Shown here piece after piece: positions 14,590 to 22,142 of a DNA stretch of 49,123 nucleotides. The translations under genes and the position numbers were made by a program. The DNA lies in IMG/VR virus record IMGVR_UViG_3300006914_000015, positions 1 through 49,123 of that record; one strand, 5' to 3'. Each line of letters starts with the position of its first letter. Position 1 is the stretch's first letter. The notes under the pieces were generated by a model. That model saw only the letters and a list, made by a program, of their open reading frames with translations. It ran no database searches and was not told the origin of the DNA. The stretch is from a virus.

Positions 14590-15734
14590 AGCGGCGTTCC
14601 ATCTGAGTCGTACACGTTGCCGCTCACGGTCTCGTCGGTGCAGTCGGTCCAAGCACCGAACGCGAAGTCGCGCCTGAACCGGTTGTTCAGCACCCGGTAG
14701 TTGGTACCGGCGCCGCCCTGCACGCAGTACAGGGTGTAGGCGCCGCCGCCCAGCAGGTTGTTCTGGATCAGCACGTTTGACGCGCCACCGACCGACGCGC
14801 GGGGGCTGATGATGGCCGAGGTGGCGTCCGTCAGCGGGTCGATGTTGTTGTGGTCGAATGTCACATTGGTCGCGCCGTCGTTGAGTTGCGCGCCATCGGT
14901 GTGCGACTCCGGGGTGGCGTACAGGTTGTGGACCCAACTGTCCCGCACGGTCACGTCGTGGAGGATGTCGAAGCCGTTCTCGCAGCCGTGGATGTTCACC
15001 CGCACCGCGTCGAGCAGCGAATCCGAGAACGCCGTGCCGGTGGTGTTGGCGCAGTCCACCTCGGAGTCCTGCACGGTCAGCCGCGCACCGGTGAAGGCGC
15101 CATCGAACGAGGCTACGGCGTAGAAGCAGGCGCCGGAGACCTTCGAGTTCTTGATGACCACACCCGGCGCGCGTACCTCCACGCAGCCGCGAATGTCCTT
15201 GCCGTCGACCACCTGCCCCGGCGTCGAGTAGACCTGGTTGCCGGTGACCACCGTCAGCGCGGTACCCGCCGGCACACCGGTGTTAGTGGCGTCGGGGAAG
15301 CCGGCCGGCGGGTCGGTAGGACTCGGCGACGGACTCACGCTGGGCAACGCGCTCGCGCTACCGGACGGCGAGGGCGACGGACCACCTGCGGTGAAGTCCA
15401 AGTGCGCGTAGAACGCGCGGCTGCCGGTCAGCGCAGTGCAGGCGCCGGCCGCTGACACCGCACGGCAGAACCGCACCCGGAACGACGCGGCGGTGAGTTG
15501 GTCGACGGAGACCATCGCCGGGAGTTCCGGCGTGACCGTCACCGAATCCGGCACGACGCCGGCCAGATGAGCGACGACACAGAAGCCGGCCGCGTCGGCG
15601 GTACAGGTGAGCCGGCCGCCCCACGAGCCCTGCACGGGCGGGACAGCGGAGGCGGGAACCATCGCCAGAGCCAGAACAACAGCGACGACGCCAGCGGCGA
15701 GCGCGGCGAGCGGTAATCGGGCCTTGCGGGACAT
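14586..15734 (-). CDS. secreted parallel beta-helix protein (virion region)
   Basis: 382 aa from ATG 15734 after GGAGGG. Residues 1-32 are a Sec signal peptide (MSRKARLPLAALAAG, then VVLALAMVPASA). Residues 35-120 form a small Cys-containing domain, 120-155 a Ser/Pro linker (PSPSPSGSAS), and 165-382 a right-handed parallel beta-helix (GVVIKNSKVSG, NVTFDHNNIDP, NVLIQNNLL) as in pectate-lyase folds and phage depolymerases. A signal peptide is odd for a virion gene. It could be a lysogenic conversion enzyme or a recruited host gene. No catalytic residue assigned. Confidence 0.82.
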   Translation of the reverse strand: MSRKARLPLAALAAGVVAVVLALAMVPASAVPPVQGSWGGRLTCTADAAGFCVVAHLAGVVPDSVTVTPELPAMVSVDQLTAASFRVRFCRAVSAAGACTALTGSRAFYAHLDFTAGGPSPSPSGSASALPSVSPSPSPTDPPAGFPDATNTGVPAGTALTVVTGNQVYSTPGQVVDGKDIRGCVEVRAPGVVIKNSKVSGACFYAVASFDGAFTGARLTVQDSEVDCANTTGTAFSDSLLDAVRVNIHGCENGFDILHDVTVRDSWVHNLYATPESHTDGAQLNDGATNVTFDHNNIDPLTDATSAIISPRASVGGASNVLIQNNLLGGGAYTLYCVQGGAGTNYRVLNNRFRRDFAFGAWTDCTDETVSGNVYDSDGTPL

Positions 15735-15742
15735 GGTCCCTC

Positions 15743-16132
15743 CTAGGCGGTGGTGACCGAGGCGGTCGGCACGACGGTCCAGTGCCAATCCGGGTCAGGG
15801 AAGCTGTATTGCGGTTGTGCGGCACCCGAATAGGCGACGGTGGCGGCCGTCAGGATGTCCCTACGTCGCGCCCGGTCCCACGTCACCTGGTGGTCGTCGG
15901 TGCCTTCAGACGCAGCACCATCCGGGTTGCGGTAGGCGATCGCCGCCAACTCCAGGCCCCACGCGAACAGCTGGTCGTCGACCAGGTCGGGCCAGTCGGT
16001 GAGGCCGGTCGCGAACTTCAGCCAGCCAGACGCCACCCGGCGGCAGACTACAGTGCTGGAGTTGTCGACGACCTCACCGCTAGACCGCGTCATGTAACTG
16101 GCGAACTCGTCGATTTCGAAGAGGTTCGCCAT
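15743..16132 (-). CDS. head-tail connector protein
   Basis: 129 aa. FASYMTRSSGEVVDN at the start and LVDDQLFAWGLELAAIAYRN match the helical gp6/gp15-like connector proteins that bind under the portal. It is in the expected position after the capsid genes. It ends eight bases before the secreted beta-helix gene. Confidence 0.75.
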   Translation of the reverse strand: MANLFEIDEFASYMTRSSGEVVDNSSTVVCRRVASGWLKFATGLTDWPDLVDDQLFAWGLELAAIAYRNPDGAASEGTDDHQVTWDRARRRDILTAATVAYSGAAQPQYSFPDPDWHWTVVPTASVTTA

Positions 16133-16139
16133 GGCCTGC

Positions 16140-16604
16140 CTACTTCTGGCCGAGTTCGGCTACGAGGTCTTCCTTCGTCATCTGCTCGGCGACCGCGCGG
16201 GCGTCCTCCTCGGACACACCCTCGTCCCGCCTGGCGACCGCGTACTCCACCCACGCCTGCTTGCCGGCGTTGCCGTGGGGTCGCTTCGGCTCCTCGGACT
16301 GATCGGCCGCCGCGAGGGCCCGACCGACGCGGTCCTGGATCGACCCGCCGCCGGTGGGCTGATCGGTCACCGGCACGTTCGGCGGCTCACCCGGGATGGG
16401 CGTACCCGCCGGTACCGCGACCAGATCGGCCTCCGGCGCGCTCTCGTCCACGACCATGCCCTTGCGCACCAGACGGTCGACGTCCTCCTGGACGGCCGCC
16501 TCGGGCACGGGCGCACCGGCATAAAAGCCCAACAGCACATGCGAGCCGGTGCTAGCGTCCTTGACGCGCATGGTGACGTACGGAGCCAGTACCTTGAACG
16601 TCAC
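16140..16604 (-). CDS. head-region protein with C-terminal helical motif
   Basis: 154 aa from GTG 16604, GTGA-overlapping the capsid stop. Residues 1-45 are beta-rich (FKVLAPYVTMRVKD, HVLLGFYAGAPVP), residues 70-105 are Pro/Gly linker, and the end (EEDARAVAEQMTKEDLVAEL) resembles an HeH/LEM-like DNA-binding helix pair used in some phage head proteins. Probably a capsid-joining or decoration protein. Confidence 0.7.
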   Translation of the reverse strand: MTFKVLAPYVTMRVKDASTGSHVLLGFYAGAPVPEAAVQEDVDRLVRKGMVVDESAPEADLVAVPAGTPIPGEPPNVPVTDQPTGGGSIQDRVGRALAAADQSEEPKRPHGNAGKQAWVEYAVARRDEGVSEEDARAVAEQMTKEDLVAELGQK

Positions 16605-17524
16605 GACGTCACCCCCGTGATCTCCTGCCCGGCGCCGGGTTCCTGCACGACCGGTACCGTCTTGCGGCGGCCCTGCAGGTCCCACGCGTCATTGGCGTCC
16701 AGCCGGATAGACTTGATCTGCACGGCAAGGTCGGCCACCGAGTAGCCGGGCGCCGAGTCCATCTCGTCGGCCATGCCGCCTAGGGCCTTGCTGTCGAGCA
16801 CGTACGCCGACGTCGCCACCGGCAGATTCGGCGTGACGATAACCTTCATGCCGGCGATCATCTGAACCTCGCCCGTGTAGACCGGGTTGTCAGTGGTCTC
16901 CCTCCGCCACAGGTTCGAGATGACCGTGTCGACCATCATCGACATGTAGCCCAGGTCCGATACCACGATGGTGTCCGGGCTGTAACCCAGGTTGCGGGCC
17001 ACGATGATGCGCTTGGCATTGAGAATATCGTTAAGGATCTTCGGGGTGCCGGCGTCCCACTTGCCCAGTGTCGCGGTGTCCGCCAGCGCCGAACCGATCG
17101 CCGACATCGTCACCGAATCCACCTGCGCGATGATCGAGTTGACGACCTTCTGCAAGGTCCGATCGACCGCCGCGCCAGCGTAGACGTTGCGCTCGATCTC
17201 CTCATCGGTGAGCCTGACCTTCTGGCCCCACTTGCTGACCGCAGCTACCGCGGCGGTACCGGTGGGCAGATTCGCAAACGGGTACTCGCTACCCGCGCTC
17301 ACCGCTTCCACGGTGCGGTCGGTGACGAACGGCTCCGTCTGCTCGTACAGCACCGCGCCGCCGGTAGAACGGAAGCGCTGCGTCAACAACTGGTCGGACA
17401 CGAACCGCAGATCGCGGAAGTTACGCAGCCGCCGCTTCAGAAGCTCCGGGCTCTGAAGGAACCGCGAAATTGACAGCGTGTCGCCCGAAAGGGTGGGCGC
17501 AGCCGCCGGGTATGTACCAGGCAT
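16601..17524 (-). CDS. major capsid protein, HK97 fold
   Basis: 307 aa. Starts MPGTYPAAAPTLSGD; GGAVLYEQTEPFVTDRTVE and KWGQKVRLTDEEIERN are in the E-loop/N-arm area, with SPDTIVVSDLGYMSMM and MKVIVTPNLP in the later core. The size is right for a protein lacking a long delta domain; scaffolding is supplied by the upstream gene. It is flanked by the decoration protein and connectors. Confidence 0.9.
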   Translation of the reverse strand: MPGTYPAAAPTLSGDTLSISRFLQSPELLKRRLRNFRDLRFVSDQLLTQRFRSTGGAVLYEQTEPFVTDRTVEAVSAGSEYPFANLPTGTAAVAAVSKWGQKVRLTDEEIERNVYAGAAVDRTLQKVVNSIIAQVDSVTMSAIGSALADTATLGKWDAGTPKILNDILNAKRIIVARNLGYSPDTIVVSDLGYMSMMVDTVISNLWRRETTDNPVYTGEVQMIAGMKVIVTPNLPVATSAYVLDSKALGGMADEMDSAPGYSVADLAVQIKSIRLDANDAWDLQGRRKTVPVVQEPGAGQEITGVTS

Positions 17525-17544
17525 TGCCTATCTCCTCTCGGATA

Positions 17545-17934
17545 TCAGGTGCGGCCGACGAAGCGGACCTTGTTGGTCGACGTCGCCGTGGTAGTGGCGA
17601 TGCCGATGAGCGTGCCGGCGGCCGACGCAGCGGCGATGCTCGTCGTGGCCGGGTCGACCTGACCCGTCGCGGCGGCCTGCACACCGCCACCGGCGGTGAT
17701 GCCGTTCGCGCAGACGATTTCGTGCTCGACGTTCTCCAGCGGCCAGATGGTCACCTTCGCGCCGGACGCCGCGTCATGCGCGAACACCCCGATGACGGTC
17801 GTCGCCGCGGCCGTACCGACGCCCGCCGTGCCGGCGCCGGAGGCGATGGCGATCGTGCCGCCCGTCACAGCCGCCGAGGTGGTCAGCGTGAACGGCTGCG
17901 CGCCGCCGGAGTAGACCGGTGTGTAGTCAGCCAC
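17545..17934 (-). CDS. capsid decoration (cement) protein, DUF2190-like
   Basis: 129 aa, Gly/Ala/Thr-rich and beta-strand dominated (AVTGGTIAIASGAGTAG, TTVIGVFAHDAASGAKVTIW). Position just before the major capsid gene and the repeated pattern fit the DUF2190/gpD-like head stabilising proteins. It overlaps the end of the protease-scaffold gene by eight bases. Confidence 0.75.
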   Translation of the reverse strand: MADYTPVYSGGAQPFTLTTSAAVTGGTIAIASGAGTAGVGTAAATTVIGVFAHDAASGAKVTIWPLENVEHEIVCANGITAGGGVQAAATGQVDPATTSIAAASAAGTLIGIATTTATSTNKVRFVGRT

Positions 17935-18466
17935 GGCTGGCCCCCTTCGCGACCGGCGGGAACAGGTGCGCGTACTCCTTGTCGATGTCCTCGTCGCCCT
18001 CGCCGACGTAGCCCGACGCCATCACCGCGAGCGCCGAGTTGCGGGTCAGGTTGTCGATGAGCGCCCGGGTGCCGGTGGGGTCTGCGTCCCACAGCCGCGC
18101 GAAGTGGGTGCGCTGCGCCGGAGTGAACTTGCCGTCCTGCACGGCCTTCGCGATGACCTGGTCCCGCTCGTCGCGCTGCGTCTTGTCGACGAACGCCTTC
18201 AAGTCCTTAATGGTGTTCTGGGTCTGCTCCCACACCGAAGACGCCAGCACGATCGTGCCGGGAGCGCCGGCCGCGTGCACCAGTTCCTTCTTCGGTGCCG
18301 CAGCCGGCTCCGGGTCGGTGTCGTCGAACAGCGCCGGCTGCGCCGGCTCGGGCGGTGGCGTGTTCTGCGGGGTGACGCCGGCCGCGGTGAGCATGGCCGC
18401 CTTCACCTCGTCATCGGAGGCATCGGCCGGAAGGCCCAGCGCCTCTCGGATCTTTGCCGGATCCAT
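17927..18466 (-). CDS. nested scaffolding protein (internal in-frame start)
   Basis: 179 aa from ATG 18466 (MDPAKIREALGLPADAS), with AAGGAAGGA a few bases upstream, inside the protease-scaffold gene and in its frame. A good ribosome-binding site placed exactly at the boundary between the protease and the helical part suggests a separate scaffold, like lambda Nu3 within C. The C-terminal helix NTIKDLKAFVDKTQRDER would bind the capsid. Inference from the site and domain layout. Confidence 0.65.
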   Translation of the reverse strand: MDPAKIREALGLPADASDDEVKAAMLTAAGVTPQNTPPPEPAQPALFDDTDPEPAAAPKKELVHAAGAPGTIVLASSVWEQTQNTIKDLKAFVDKTQRDERDQVIAKAVQDGKFTPAQRTHFARLWDADPTGTRALIDNLTRNSALAVMASGYVGEGDEDIDKEYAHLFPPVAKGASRG

Positions 18467-19693
18467 ACCGGTCCTTCCTTCGGTCGGTTCCTCCGCCTCC
18501 GGGGCGGTGGTCTGTGGGGGCTCGGCCGGGTCGTCGTCGGGGGCCGACGCGAACAGCGGCAGTGCCGACGACGCCGCCAGGGCGGTCTGCAGGTCGGCCA
18601 GGGAGCGGATGTTCAGCACGGCGGGCGGGGTCGCGCCGAGGAACGCCAGCCCGGACAGCACCAGCGAGTAGGTGCGGCCCTGGTAGTCGAAGTTGCGCCA
18701 GCCCTCGATGCTTCGGTTCGGCCACCGCTTCGGCGCCGACGCGGACAGCCACTCGGGCATGTCGACGATGTCGCCGAGCAGCACGGGCCCGCGCTCGTCC
18801 TGCGCGTAGCGGATGTTCGTCACCGACCCGAACGACGGCTCACCGTCGAACCGGTCATCGACATGGCCGAGCTTCACCGGGATCCGCTGGCCACCCGACG
18901 CGGCGAAAAAGTCAGCGGCGTCGCGCAACATCTGGTCGGTGAACTCGACGGGACCACTCGACAGCTTCCAGGCGCCCGGTCGGGCGAGTTCGACCCCGTG
19001 AAGCTCGGGCGCTGCGGCAGCCTTCACGTCGTCGGCGAAGGTGATGCCGTACTTCTTGCCGGCGGCCTTGATGCGCGCCTTGATCTGTGCGAGCTGGTCG
19101 GCGGTGTACTTGGCGGCGTTGTCCTTCTGGTTGATGTAGGACCACGCGGCGCGGCAGTGCTCCTCAGAGTCCAACGGGTACCGCTTCTTGCCGTCCTTCT
19201 GGTACCCCGGGTCGGCGTACGTCACGTCGCCGTAGGGCTTCGACGGATCGGCAGCCGCGTGCATCGCCTTCGGCAGCGTCTTAGTCGCCTTCAGGCGGTC
19301 GATGAACCCCTGCGTGACGACGCCGGTCGGCTTCATGCCCAGCCGCTTCTGCGCCGCCTTCACCGCGGCCGTTGTCTTCGGCCCGAACTTGCCGTCCGTC
19401 GCCAACTTCTGACCGGCGCCGTCGGTGAAACCGAGCCGGTTCAACTCGGCCTGCAACTGCTTGACATTGCCGTCGCCACCCTTGGCGCCGTAGCCGCTGC
19501 CGGACTGGCCGTCGAAGCCGTACTGGCCCTTCGGAACGGCCGCCCGACCGCTGTGGCCAGCAGGAGCCCGCCGGTTGGCTTGCTTCTCGGCCCGCTTCTG
19601 GGCCTGGCCGGCGAACTCACCACCGGACGGACCGGACGGGTTACGCGGATGCGCCGACTCGTCCCAGGTTGCGGCCATCAGGGCGTGCGTCAT
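17927..19693 (-). CDS. capsid maturation protease-scaffold with N-terminal peptidoglycan-binding domain
   Basis: 588 aa in five parts: N-terminal linker with ESAHPRNPSGPSGGEF; PG_binding_1-like repeat (~75-130: LQAELNRLGF, KFGPKTTAAVKAAQKRLG); DUF6582-like segment (~150-215: RYPLDSEEHCRAAWSYI); Mu gpI-type protease (~230-375: RIPVKLGHVDDR, WPNRSIEGWRNF, LSGLAFLGATPPAV); scaffold (~410-588). It trims the scaffold before DNA entry. A peptidoglycan-binding domain on a protein normally lost from the head is unusual. Confidence 0.85.
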   Translation of the reverse strand: MTHALMAATWDESAHPRNPSGPSGGEFAGQAQKRAEKQANRRAPAGHSGRAAVPKGQYGFDGQSGSGYGAKGGDGNVKQLQAELNRLGFTDGAGQKLATDGKFGPKTTAAVKAAQKRLGMKPTGVVTQGFIDRLKATKTLPKAMHAAADPSKPYGDVTYADPGYQKDGKKRYPLDSEEHCRAAWSYINQKDNAAKYTADQLAQIKARIKAAGKKYGITFADDVKAAAAPELHGVELARPGAWKLSSGPVEFTDQMLRDAADFFAASGGQRIPVKLGHVDDRFDGEPSFGSVTNIRYAQDERGPVLLGDIVDMPEWLSASAPKRWPNRSIEGWRNFDYQGRTYSLVLSGLAFLGATPPAVLNIRSLADLQTALAASSALPLFASAPDDDPAEPPQTTAPEAEEPTEGRTGMDPAKIREALGLPADASDDEVKAAMLTAAGVTPQNTPPPEPAQPALFDDTDPEPAAAPKKELVHAAGAPGTIVLASSVWEQTQNTIKDLKAFVDKTQRDERDQVIAKAVQDGKFTPAQRTHFARLWDADPTGTRALIDNLTRNSALAVMASGYVGEGDEDIDKEYAHLFPPVAKGASRG

Positions 19694-19744
19694 CGCCGCG
19701 CACCGTCCTTTCGGGAGTACGCGGGCGCGGTGCCCGAGGTCAGG

Positions 19745-22135
19745 TCAGCCGGGGCCTACGACGTGGCCGCGGGGCGGGTGGCCGTGCGCTACCCGGTTCT
19801 TGTCGCTGCCGCTGGCATAGCCGAAGACCTCGATGAACCAGCGCGACGCGTACACCTTGGCCTTTTCGGGGCCGACGTACTTCGTCAGGTGCGCCACGAG
19901 CGTCGTCCACGGCTTGGGCGAATCCACCCACTTGGCCAGACCCTCACCCCTGGTCCAGTAGTGGTGCAGCTCGTCGTGGCCGGGAGTCACGTCGTGGCCA
20001 GCCGCAGCCTGAATGAAGTCGAGCATTTCGACGATCGACGGATCGTGCTTGAGTTGCTCACCGCCCGGGTGGGCGTCGATGCCGGCGGCGGCCTGAACCC
20101 CGCCATGTTGGGCGAGCATCCCCTGGAGCTTCTTCACCTGACCCGCAGACAACCAAGTACCGTGACTGCCGTCGCGGAGGTCCCAGCTATCCGGAGCTCC
20201 CTTGGCCCGCACGCCGATGATCAGCGACCAGTCCCTAGGGTTCTGCAGGTCATGCATCTGAACCTCGTAGCGCACGGCACCCCATGAGCCGTACACGGCA
20301 CTGTGCGCCACAGGCTCGTCCGTGTACGGGAGGGAGCGATTCCCCAGATCCTCGTACTGGGCCGCCGCATCAGGTGGCAGCGACGCCAACCACTTCGCGG
20401 ACACCGCCGCGCCGGACGGGTGGTCGCCGTGCTTCGCGTAGAAGCGGTCGTACTCCTTGTTGAGTTCCCGCATGTCCGCGCCGGCCTGCTTGGCCCTGTC
20501 CGTCATCCGGGTCAGTTCAGCGCGCAATAGCTGCTGCTGTTCGGCGTCCAGCTCCACGGTGTGGCCACGATCAGCGGCGCGCCACTTGTGCGCCTCCTCT
20601 TGGAAGACACCCCCGCCCGCACCGAAGCGTAGGTGGGTTTCGCCGCCTCGCTTGATCCACGCGAGGTTGACGCGGCCTTCCTCGGCGTGGATCGTGTCCG
20701 ACCCGGCGAACGTTTCCCCCGGCTTCAGGTCGATCCGATTCGCCAGCTTCAGTACATCCCTTGTCGTGCCACCGGTACCCACCCACTTGCCGCTGTGCGG
20801 CTCGCGCGGCTCGGCCGGGTCGAACCTCGCCGCCACCGACAGCGCCCCGGCGGGCGTGGGCGGCTCCGGCGTTGGGGTGGCAGGCGTGGCCGGCTGCGGC
20901 GGGGCGGTCGCTGTGGCCGGATCCGCCGGCGGCAGCCCGTACTGCTGCCGCGATGTTTCCTCCAGCACCTGATCCGGATGCACGATCCCGGCATCGACGA
21001 GCGCCTTCAATGCCTCCGCTGTCGCCGCCTGGCGGGAGCCGATCTCGTCAAAGATGAGCCGCGGCGCCGGCTCGTCCTCGCCGAAGTTGACGTCGACCAG
21101 GTCTTCGATGACGTGTGACGTCACCGTGTCGGCGATCTGCTGCGCCAGCGTCTGCAGGCTGAGGGTGAAGAAGTCCGCGAAGGTGGTGCCCAGCGCCCAA
21201 CTGCCGGTCTGCGTGCCCAGGTTCAGGAAGTGGGCGAGGACCGCCCTGGCGATCTGCTCGTCGTGGTAGCGGATCGCCGGATCAGCGTCGGGCAGGGTTC
21301 CCTCGACACCACGTAGTACCAAGTCGGCACCGAAGGGCACCGCCGAGCCGGCGGCCTCACCCGCGCGCCACGCGGTGGCCATGTTCTTGCCGGCCGCTAA
21401 GTCCTCAGAGGAGGCACCGTCCTGGCCTTTATACAGCGGGATGCCCATGCCGTTGCGTTCGATCGTCTGCGCCTGAACCCGCAACAGCCGATCCTTGATC
21501 AGCCAATGCTTGTACGCCGGCCGCAGCAACGAGCTGCCCAGCCAGTTGCCGCCCTCGCGGTCGTGCACGTACGCCACCAGCCGGTTCACCGGAATCGGCT
21601 TCGGCACCGCGTCGCCCGACGTCCAGTACTGCTTGATCGCCACCAGGCCACCGTCGGCGGCGATGTCGATGCGCTCGATCGTCTTCGGCGGCCGCGGCGC
21701 CAACTTCCGCAGATGCGCCGCCGCACCGTCGCCGTCGACCCGGTACACCTGCTCGAAGTAGTAGTGCCCGAACACCAGCATCAGCAGCGCCTGCCGCAGG
21801 TGCTCCGGCCACGAGAAGCGGTCCTTCAGCCGCGGCGCCACCGTGGGCGTCTTCCCCACGATCGGCAACCCGAGATCGTCGGCGACGAACTTCACCACCC
21901 GCGCGCGGGCACCCGCAGGGTCGATCCGCCACGGGGTACGGCGCACCGGAAGCGTCACCGCCCGCAACACCGAAGCCACCTGCGAATCGGTACGCCGCAT
22001 CTGGTCGTACACGTAGACGGACTGCGGCCAGATCAACTCCGGCGTCGTCTCGTTGTCGTACAGCCACCAGTTGTAGTTGACGTTCTGCGTATAGCCGATC
22101 TCATTCACCGGAGCGGTAGCGGGCACGTCAACCAC
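19745..22135 (-). CDS. portal protein (DUF935/Mu gp29-like) with long C-terminal fusion
   Basis: 796 aa. Residues 1-~420 are portal: YVYDQMRRTDSQVASVLRAV, SWPEHLRQALLMLVFGHYYF, YVHDREGGNWLGSSLLRPAY, and a helix FFTLSLQTLAQQIAD. After a Pro/Ala linker (~425-455) comes a 340-residue domain with PHSGKWVGTGG and a tail HHYWTRGEGLAKWVDSPKPW seen in actinophage head proteins. Start GTG 22135; GTG 22126 (with a better site) is possible. The fused part may stay inside the head and be ejected. Confidence 0.85.
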   Translation of the reverse strand: MVDVPATAPVNEIGYTQNVNYNWWLYDNETTPELIWPQSVYVYDQMRRTDSQVASVLRAVTLPVRRTPWRIDPAGARARVVKFVADDLGLPIVGKTPTVAPRLKDRFSWPEHLRQALLMLVFGHYYFEQVYRVDGDGAAAHLRKLAPRPPKTIERIDIAADGGLVAIKQYWTSGDAVPKPIPVNRLVAYVHDREGGNWLGSSLLRPAYKHWLIKDRLLRVQAQTIERNGMGIPLYKGQDGASSEDLAAGKNMATAWRAGEAAGSAVPFGADLVLRGVEGTLPDADPAIRYHDEQIARAVLAHFLNLGTQTGSWALGTTFADFFTLSLQTLAQQIADTVTSHVIEDLVDVNFGEDEPAPRLIFDEIGSRQAATAEALKALVDAGIVHPDQVLEETSRQQYGLPPADPATATAPPQPATPATPTPEPPTPAGALSVAARFDPAEPREPHSGKWVGTGGTTRDVLKLANRIDLKPGETFAGSDTIHAEEGRVNLAWIKRGGETHLRFGAGGGVFQEEAHKWRAADRGHTVELDAEQQQLLRAELTRMTDRAKQAGADMRELNKEYDRFYAKHGDHPSGAAVSAKWLASLPPDAAAQYEDLGNRSLPYTDEPVAHSAVYGSWGAVRYEVQMHDLQNPRDWSLIIGVRAKGAPDSWDLRDGSHGTWLSAGQVKKLQGMLAQHGGVQAAAGIDAHPGGEQLKHDPSIVEMLDFIQAAAGHDVTPGHDELHHYWTRGEGLAKWVDSPKPWTTLVAHLTKYVGPEKAKVYASRWFIEVFGYASGSDKNRVAHGHPPRGHVVGPG

Positions 22136-22142
22136 CCCCGCT

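Noticed and set aside
17966-20287. 773-codon open frame on the plus strand
   Set aside because: It lies antisense to the protease-scaffold and portal genes. Composition is Arg/Gly/Val-rich with no domain motifs; in very GC-rich DNA such mirror frames are common.
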